DNA of 64,000 nucleotides from Antedon mediterranea (Eukaryota > Echinodermata > Crinoidea > Comatulida > Antedonidae): contig NC_092672.1 in the NCBI RefSeq assembly GCF_964355755.1, forward strand, positions 28,332,501 to 28,396,500, in the 5' to 3' direction. The notes under the pieces were generated by a model that did no database searches, had not been told where the DNA came from, and worked only from the letters and a program-made list of their open reading frames with translations. The number at the start of each line of letters is the position of its first letter. Positions within the stretch are counted from its first letter, which is position 1. A program made the translations under genes and the position numbers. Below are positions 55,469-64,000 of this stretch, piece after piece.

Positions 55469-56289
55469 CTACCCCCTTTTTAGCAGGGCATAATGAATAT
55501 TGTAGCTAGGCTAGGCCTACTAGTCTAGCGGCAAATCAACCAATTATTTGGTTGGATACGAGTTTAGGGTAGGAAGTTAAGTACGAGTTGGCATGGGTAC
55601 GAGTCGACCAGGGGTGAATCGACCAGAGTACACCCGGCCGCCCTACTAGAGCATAGGCTACAGGCCTGCAGAAATGGGAAATCTGTCCTAGCTATAGGCA
55701 TAGGCCTACATTAGGACGCCCAAAAAAGCCATCCTATGAGCATAAAAAGGCCTCGTGGAGCCAGACATGTTAACATATACTACACAGTACTAGTACGTCT
55801 ACCATTTATTATAGTTCCATGGTACTACGGATCACTACTATCTAGCCTCTAGGTCTAGTAGGCTAGGGTAGGGTTCCAGTAATTTCGGTCGCGTTTTTTC
55901 AAGAGGGCATTTGAGAGGTGAGGTAGGTTAGCCCAGCTAGGCTAAACTAACATGTAAGTAGTATTCTACCATGGGATGGGAACGAGTCGGCATGGGGGTA
56001 CGGGTTGATCTTTATCCGTATTCTAGGGTGCTGGTCAACCCGTAACATACCCATCAACTCGTACCAAACTTGGCTAACTCGTACCCAAATAATTGGTCAA
56101 CTCGTACCAATAGCTTTATAGCTTTATTGATAGCTGGGTTCAAATCTAGGTTGGGACGGTTTTTTCTCATTCTAAAACAGATTTCCTTATAATAATAAAA
56201 TAATATCGACCTATGAATTTAACTGTAATATTGTATTGTATACATAATATTAGTAGTAATAGTAATTCCCATTGCATTTATTATTATAA
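55469..56289. other. Gene-free stretch
   Basis: It contains several CGAGTCGAC/CAACTCGTACC-like phrases at 55555-55625 and 55980-56110, facing in opposite directions, and GGCCTAG palindromes. I see no gene. Confidence 0.45.
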
Positions 56290-58088
56290 TATATTTTACG
56301 GTTACCCCTTAATTATACTATAGTATAACTTCCTTGTTATATTTTACAATATTTTCTTCGTAATTCAACAATTTTTTTTCACAGCTAATTATCAAACTGA
56401 ATCATCACACACCAAATCTCATGAAATCTCTAGTGTATTTCTCCAAGCTAATCCAGCTACATGGTATTGCCTTGAGGCTAAACTACACTGTATACTGGGC
56501 ACTACCATCATTCCTGGCCCGTCAACCTGGACCACATTATGGTCCAACACAGTCGTGTACTACTGATTCCAAATAGTGAATTACATCCTGTGGTCAAGGA
56601 TTTATTTGCACTTATGCTTATTTCCTCCAACATACAGAGTACGTAGGGCTTTTAATTTGCTTTTATACCTGTTAATTAAAAAATCGTTTATGCCTATTGT
56701 TGCATAAAGATCAAATTTAGACTGTAAATACTGGGATGATCACCCTAAATTTTCTTTTTCATTTAACAATTTTATATTTCACAGCCAGAATAAAAGCATA
56801 CAGAGTTTTTTGTATTCATAACTGTTGAATTGCATCCCAATACATGGTACCTATTGGTATTATATCTATAAATATAAAGTACTCTCTAATAAATAGATGT
56901 ATCTCTCCAAACTACTCCAACTACCTAATCTAATAATAGTACTAGCATACTACTGTACACTTTGTAGACAAGAAATAAGTTGTATCCACCTAGAGGACTT
57001 ATGGTAGTACTGTACAGTCGATCGTCCTCTCACATAATCTATGCCTAGATTATTACAGTAATTAAAAAGTACATTATTACAAAGATTTTTTTTTTTTCAG
57101 AAATCAAAGTTGTGTGTATAGAAAGCAGTACTCGTATTAAAAACTAAGCAGGTTGTACTCTTGAACGCAAACTGGCAGGAAAATTTTGAATAGTTTTTGT
57201 TGTTGAAATGATGGAATCCTAACTTCAATTTCCACGAACTGGAGACGAAGACATATTACGACCCTTTTATTTTATTTTATTGATATTTACTTGCATTCTC
57301 ATCTTTTTAAAATTTTATTTATAATGCTGGTAATGAATTTACTATTGAAAAAGTCATGTGTCCACTTATCTCAAATTGTGGCACACCTCTAACCTTGGTA
57401 ATAATAATAATAATAAGATTTTTATAGCGCACATACCACTCCAGAGTGCTCAAAAACTGACTGTTCTATATGAGTACATTTAATTTGCCATATAGTAGTA
57501 TAGTAAAATTATCACCTTTAACATAAAGTATCCTCCTGAAACATGTATTTGTACTGTACTGCATCTACTATTCATTTAATTACTTAATACTAATTTGGGT
57601 GATTTATGTCTAACTTCAGGAATGATCTGAGGCTAGAAGAACGAATTTCTGCACATATAATTTATATAAAAAATAAACCAATGTTTTCCTAAAAATGTAA
57701 CCCCTAGGTTGATAACTAAAAAAGAAATAATTGAAATTGTGTTCTCACAATAATGTGTACTGTATCTACATATGCATACTGCTGTACTTGTTTTTAACCA
57801 CATAATGGCATTAAAAAAAAAGAATGTTTTATAATTATTATGCTATTTCCAAATATTAAAGGTTTGAAACAGAAACTAAATGTTACCAAACTATGTTTTT
57901 GAAAATCTCTATGATATAATATAATAATATGAACATAATATTAAATTATATTGACTATTTTTGATAATCATCATGTCCTTATAAATTCATTTATATTTCT
58001 TTTGTGTAATATAGTTCATATATTATGTATTCAATAAATTGGTAAGGCCCTATATTGTTTATATTTAAGGAAAGTTTATATACACTAT

Positions 58089-58601
58089 TGTAACACTCTG
58101 ACCATCAGGTCAACAACCCTTTTTCACTATTTCTCCCTACTCCATCTATTAACATTCCTAGTGGTTTCTTCCTATCCCTAGGTACTCTTTGTTCACTCTC
58201 CTATAACCCACATCCTTAATCAATTACTGTTTCCTCATCATCATGGAATGTTCCCTTTACTAAATAGTCCCCTCCCAGTACATGCATATTAATTAGGACC
58301 GTTCCTTTAAATATGGATGTACTGGTAAGAGGAGAGAAGAGAAGGAAAAGAGCTTGGTAGAATAAAACCTTTATAATAGAGAGAAGAGAAGGAAAAGAGC
58401 TTGGTAGAATAAAACATTTATAATAGAGAGAGGAAAACGTATGTAATGTAGCCAGAACAGACTGTATTACATTGCATATTTAAATAAAACTGTATCTGAC
58501 CATAAACCATATTTGCTGTTGGTACATTTTGTGACTGTGTGAAATCCTGCCGCTCAGACTATATGGTATAGTAACGGATACACTAAAATACCACCGTTAC
58601 A
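58089..58601 (+). repeat. LTR-like repeat, first copy (513 bp)
   Basis: It starts TGTAACACTCTG and ends CCACCGTTACA, so the ends are TG...CA with short TGTAAC/GTTACA inverted termini. It contains an internal 47-bp tandem duplication (AGAGAAGAGAAGGAAAAGAG). The preceding CTAT (58085-58088) is the left target duplication. Confidence 0.82.
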
Positions 58602-58622
58602 ACTGGTTCCCACACCAATTAA
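58602..58622 (+). other. 21-bp spacer with primer-binding-site-like sequence
   Basis: The spacer reads ACTGGTTCCCACACCAATTA plus A. TGG two bases after the LTR end is the usual start of a tRNA primer-binding site. No purine tract or coding sequence remains. Confidence 0.55.
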
Positions 58623-59135
58623 TGTAACACTCTGACCATCAGGTCAACAACCCTTTTTCACTATTTCTCCCTACTCCATCTATTAACATTCCTAGTGGTT
58701 TCTTCCTATCCCTAGGTACTCTTTGTTCACTCTCCTATAACCCACATCCTTAATCAATTACTGTTTCCTCATCATCATGGAATGTTCCCTTTACTAAATA
58801 GTCCCCTCCCAGTACATGCATATTAATTAGGACCGTTCCTTAAAATATGGATGTACTGGTAAGAGGAGAGAAGAGAAGGAAAAGAGCTTGGTAGAATAAA
58901 ACCTTTATAATAGAGAGAAGAGAAGGAAAAGAGCTTGGTAGAATAAAACATTTATAATAGAGAGAGGAAAACGTATGTAATGTAGCCAGAACAGACTGTA
59001 TTACATTGCATATTTAAATAAAACTGTATCTGACCATAAACCATATTTGCTGTTGGTACATTTTGTGACTGTGTGAAATCCTGCCGCTCAGACTATATGG
59101 TATAGTAACGGATACACTAAAATACCACCGTTACA
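58623..59135 (+). repeat. LTR-like repeat, second copy (513 bp)
   Basis: Same length and ends as the first copy. By eye one base differs (CCTTTAAAT against CCTTAAAAT). It is followed by CTAT (59136-59139), the right target duplication. Confidence 0.82.
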
Positions 59136-62100
59136 CTATTATTTTATGCCTACCAATATTAGTATTAATTGTTTATGTAACTATTTTGTCTAATTGCATT
59201 GATTTTTTGTATAGGCCAATGGCATTAATGTTTTCTCAAATCAAATTAGCCTAATAATGCCATATTTACAAACATAATTCATTGATTTCTGATATTCTGT
59301 ACTTGTGTATGCATTACTAAAATAGTAGTTATTAAATTTCATTTATAATGTATGTATAAACTTTTATTCAGTTTTTTTTTTACATTTTTAAGTTTAACAA
59401 TTATTAAAATACCTATCTACCTTTCTGTTATTGTTACTATTATAATATTTTTTGAGGCAGATTGATTTCAATAAAAAAATTTTAAACAATTAATTTGATT
59501 TATACTGTACTATGTTAGTTCAGGAGATGAAGTGTGTGTTGGTAGAATCTGGTGTGTTGGAGGTTGGTGATGTGAGGTGTATTTTTGTCACTTTAAGACC
59601 TAAATTAGATGTTTTCTGAAGAAAAGAAGTAAGTGGATAGGCTTTCAAACAACTCCAAGAAGATTCACACAAAAATAATTACTTCCCAATAAAATAGTAT
59701 GTAACAGTGTATATTACACTACATTGAATAAACTCGAGCGGAAAAATAACACACATAAAAAATCATTCATTTGCTTGTCGAAAAGCTCTCTCTCTAGTTT
59801 TCTATTAATTTATTAATAATTATTATTAATTAATGAGTAATATAAACTTATTTTTAACATTTAATGCTGGAAGCTGATTCTACTCCTAACAAGGTTTCAT
59901 ACCTCCAAATTTCGTCAACGTATTCAAAGCACTTCAATAAATATCACATTGAACATTAAAAATTAGGGTTATGGATAGAATTTTGCTTAAAAACATATAC
60001 AAAAAACATCGATAAAAAATACTTTTCGAATTTAAAAACATTTGAAACTTCTTTTATAATGTTCAATATAGGTTGCTCTATTCACAGAAACAAAATTTCA
60101 TTCATGAACGTTTTTTGTTGGTTGTTTTTTTCAAAATCGTTATTAGGTTTAAAAAATGCATTGGAATTGTATGGTCTTTCATAAGTGTACATTTTGTAAA
60201 ATTAAAAAATCAGTAATATGGCTCGATAGTTTTTTTTTTTTTTGCAATATGGATGGAGCAACCTATATTGAACATTTATACCAAGTATCAAATGTTTGTG
60301 AATACGAAAACTATTTTTTATCAATGTTTTTTGTATATGTTTTAAGCAAAATTCTATACATAACCCTAATTTTTATTGTTCAATGTGATATTTATTGAAG
60401 TCCTTTGAATACGTTGATGAAATTTGGAGGTATGAAACTTTGTTTGGAGTAGAATCAGCTTCCAGCATCAAATGTTAAAAAATATGTTTATATTACTCAT
60501 TAATTAATAATAATTATTAATAAATTAATAGAAAACTAGAGAGGGCGCTTTTCGACAAGGAAATGAATGTTTTTTTATGTGTGTTATTTTTCCGCTCGAA
60601 TTCATTCAATGTACTTTAATATACACTATTACATACTATTTTATTGGGAAGCCTATTCGCTTCTTTTCTTCAGAAAACATCTAATTTAGGTCTTAAAGTC
60701 ACAAAAATACACCTCACATCACCAACCTCAAACACACCAGATTCTACCAACACACACTTCATCTCCTGAACTAACATAGTATAGTATAAGTCAAATTAAA
60801 TGTTTTAAATTTTTTTATTGAAATCAATCTTCTGCAAAAAATATTATAATAGTAACAATAACAGAAAGGTTGATAGGTATTTTAATATTTTTTAAACTTA
60901 AAAAGGTAAAAAAAAACTGAATAAATGTTTATACATACATTATAAATGAAATAAAATAACTACTATTTTAGTAATGCATACACAAGTACAGAATATCAGA
61001 AATCAATGAATTATGTGTCTAAATATGGCATTATTAGGCTAATTTGCTTTGAGAAAAACATTAATGCCATTGGCCTATACAAAAAATCAATGCAATTAGA
61101 CAAAATAGTTACATAAACAATTAATACTAACAATATTGGTAGGCATAAAATAATAGTGTATATAAACTTTCCTTAAATATAAACAGTATAGGGCCTTACC
61201 AATTTATTGAATACATAATATATGAACTATATTACACAAAAGAAATATAAATGAATTTATAAGGACATGATTATCAATATAATTTAATATTATGTTCATA
61301 TTATTATATTATATCAGAGATTTTCAAAAACATAGTTTGGTAACATTTAGTTTCTGTTTCAGACCTTTAATATTTGGAAATACCCTATAATAATTATAAA
61401 ACATTCTTGTTTTCAATGCCATTATGCGGTTAAAAACAAGTACAGCAGCATGCATATGTAGATACAGTACACCTATATATTGTGAGAACATAATTTCAAT
61501 AATTTCTTTGTTAGTTATCAACCTAGGGGTTAAATTATTAGGAACACATTGGTTTATTTTTTATATGTGTACAGAAATTCGTTCTTCTAGCCTCAGATCA
61601 TTCCTGAAGTTAGACATAAATCACATCAATTAGTATTAAGTAATGGATATTAGATGAAGTACAGTAGGCCTACAAGTACATGTTTCAGGAGGATACTTTA
61701 TGTTAAAGGTGATAATTAGTTTAAATGTTACCCCAATGAAATTTATTCAATTACCAGGTTGAAGTAGTCTGGTGGAAACACTACTATATGTACTCATGTA
61801 GAACACAGTCAGTTCTACCAAGGTTAGAGGTGGGTGCCAACACTTGAGATAAGTGGAAACATGACCTTTTCAATAGTAAATCCATTACCAGCATTATAAA
61901 TAAAATGTTAAAAAGATGAGAATGCAAGTAAATATTAGATTCATAGTCCTCATTATGCACAATGGTTTTCTACTATCACATTATTAAAATATAAAACAAT
62001 CATATAGCCTTTAATGAATTTACATGGAGGTCTATCCAAATAAATTTAAATAAAAGGGTCGTAATATGTCTTTGTCTTCAGTTCGTGGAAAATGAACAAA

Positions 62101-62783
62101 AAATAATCAAAATATCCTGCCAGTTTGCGTTCAGTACAACCTGCTTAGTTTTTAATACGAGTACTGCTTTCTATACACATAACTTTGATTTCTGCAAAAA
62201 AAAAAATCTCTGTAATAATGTACTTTTTAATTACTGTAATAATCTAGGCATAGATTATGTTGACCAGGCCAGTGAGAGGACGATCGACTGTACAGTACTA
62301 CCATAAGTCCTCTAGGTGGATACAACTTATTTCTTGTCTACAAAGTGTACAGTAGTATGCTAGTACTATTATTAGATTAGGTAGTTGGAGTAGTTTGGAG
62401 AGATACATCTATTTATTAGAGAGTACTTTATATTTATAGATATAATACCAATAGGTACCATGTATTGGGATGCAATTCAACAGTTATGAATACAAAAAAC
62501 TCTGTATGCTTTTATTCTGGCTGTGAAATATAAAATTGTTAAATGAAAAAGAAAATTTAGGGTGATCATCCCAGTATTTACAGTCTAAATTTGATCTTTA
62601 TGCAACAATAGGCATAAACGATTTTTTAATTAACAGGTATAAAAGCAAATTAAAAGCCCTACGTACTCTGTATGTTGGAGGAAATAAGCATAAGTGCAAA
62701 TAAATCCTTGACCACAGGATGTAATTCACTATTTGGAATCAGTAGTACACGACTGTGTTGGACCATAATGTGGTTGACGGGCC

Positions 62784-63757
62784 GCAATTTTTTTTTTCGT
62801 ACATAAGTTGGGGACCCCCTCATGAAACGTCACAAAATAAACATGAATAATTCATCAGTTAAATTTTCTTGTTCCGTGTGCACCCAAGCGTATAGCAACA
62901 AGAAGTGAGCACACAAGTGCGGTACGATTCTAGGCCTATCTCCGCTGTTGTTGCGGCGTGCGATTTCATAGAAGATAGCGGCGTTGTGTGTGGATTGTCG
63001 AAATAATCAGCCTTAGTTTATGGTGTTTTTAATATAATTTATTACTAAAAAATTACGTGTTAAAATTATAGTTTCTATTAATACTATTAGGCCTAATTAT
63101 TAGTCTCTAAACCCATGTGTGTCTATTCTAGTAGTAGCTGTGTGGGGGTGTGTGTGACGTGTGTGTGTTAGGTATGACCAAAGATAGTTATCTTTGGTAT
63201 GACACAATCCGAGTAATAAGTCAGCAAAATTAAACAATAAACATTACACAAAAATACATTTTTTATTCTCGTGGGTCAAATCTTCCCATCTCATGTGTTC
63301 ATATACGGGCATTTTTAAAGTTCCTTTGAGTACATGCATATTGTTTGATAATAAAATAGCAGAATTAAAAAAATACAGTACACAAATTATATACACATTC
63401 TTTATTCTTGTGGCTCTAAGCTTTCTTTGGGCTATGTCCAATGAATTACTACTTAGTTTAATCATGGAGGTATAAAAATATACCTCCATGGTTTAATGTC
63501 TTGCCTAGCTGTCGATTAGCCTCGACTCGACACATTTTGTGTGAAGAAGAGTGCGCGAAGGCAATCACGTGAATTGACTTATAATCCTAGGCCTACTGTA
63601 GAAAGTATCGTTTATCGTATCGCAGTTGTGTAATCACTTCTTGTTGCTATACGCTTGGGTGCACACGGAACAACAAATTTAACTGATGAATTATTCATGT
63701 TTATTTGGTGACGTTTCATGAGGGGGTCCCCAACTTATGTACGAAAAAAAAAATCGC
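62784..63757. mobile_element. 974-bp MULE-like MITE with 9-bp target duplication
   Basis: TGACGGGCC is duplicated at 62775-62783 and 63758-63766. The ends GCAATTTTTTTTTTCGTAC and GCGATTTTTTTTTTCGTAC (inverse of the right side) open inverted repeats of about 120 bp, including ACCCCCTCATGAAACGTCAC and GTGCACCCAAGCGTATAGCA. Long TIRs and 9-bp duplications are the Mutator signature. It has no transposase. Confidence 0.88.
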
Positions 63758-64000
63758 TGACGGGCCAGGAATGATGGTAGTGCCCAGTATACAGTGTAGT
63801 TTAGCCCATAGAGAATATCTCTATGTTTAGCCTCAAGGCAATACCATGTAGCTGGATTAGATTTCATGAGATTTGGTGTGTGATGATTCAGTTTGATAAT
63901 TAGCTGTGAAAAAAAATTGTTGAATTATGAAGAAAATATTGTAAAATATAACAAGGAAGTTATACTATAGTATAATTAAGGGGTAACCGTAAAATATATT

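Larger units (their letters stand above)
56290..64000. repeat. Very long imperfect palindrome (inverted duplication), at least 7.7 kb
   Basis: The left arm from about 56290 to 60078 and the right arm from 60256 to the window edge are inverse copies, with a 177-bp unpaired centre. Anchor pairs checked by eye include 60061-60078 with 60256-60273; TTCAGGAGATGAAGTGTGTG near 59520 with its inverse near 60765; the block near 57610 with 61610; and ACGGTTACCCCTTAATTATA near 56298 with its inverse near 63985. The arms differ by substitutions and small indels throughout. No convincing gene is present. The right boundary lies outside the window. Confidence 0.92.

Noticed and set aside
60061-60273. Palindrome as pure assembly artefact
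   Set aside because: Arms differ by many substitutions, and each carries a different transposon insertion with a proper target duplication. An artefact is still possible in principle without long-read support.
61324-62306. Small open frames in the right palindrome arm
   Set aside because: They are not preserved in the left arm and have no recognisable protein features.

Overview
The window is eukaryotic nuclear DNA: AT-rich, with long GT..AG introns, one multi-exon gene, and a dense and varied transposon load. The BEL/Pao retrotransposon, the many TIR elements, the tRNA-derived SINEs and the frequent GGCCTAG-type palindromes suggest a marine invertebrate, possibly a deuterostome such as an echinoderm. 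That assignment is inference and no species is claimed.

Region 1 (1-8335) has no gene I can support. It holds TTAA-flanked elements, a 5'-truncated LINE fragment, small inverted-repeat elements and minisatellites. Region 2 (about 8336-43767, + strand) is one gene of 19 coding exons. Every junction keeps the reading frame, and the model encodes about 2,161 residues. The C-terminal third is DH (RhoGEF), PH and SH3 in that order, which is the ephexin family (NGEF/ARHGEF5/15/16/19/26). The N-terminal 1,700 residues are low-complexity, rich in PxxP and tyrosine motifs, including four Y-[VM]-N motifs within 53 residues. The introns carry a 2.58 kb DNA transposon with 0.5 kb inverted termini, several MITE families, SINEs, and a nested LINE. 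One intronic SINE contains exactly 30 tandem copies of a 24-bp unit that includes its pol III B box.

Region 3 (43768-47530) is the 3'UTR and gene-free DNA. Region 4 (47531-54086) is a full-length BEL/Pao LTR retrotransposon with near-identical 628-bp LTRs, a 5-bp target duplication and one in-frame stop before the integrase. It sits between inverted GCGAGGCA-rich flanks, and a fold-back element lies to its right. Region 5 (about 56290-64000) is a very long imperfect palindrome centred near 60167 that runs off the right edge. It has no convincing genes. Each arm has acquired its own later insertion (a tandem LTR pair on the left, a MULE-like MITE on the right), and the opposite arm preserves the matching empty site.

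The best candidates for something undescribed are the 30-copy B-box array, the long palindrome with its reciprocal empty sites, and the TTAT-flanked transposon family. All coordinates, repeat boundaries and splice sites were read by eye. No alignment or database search was run.
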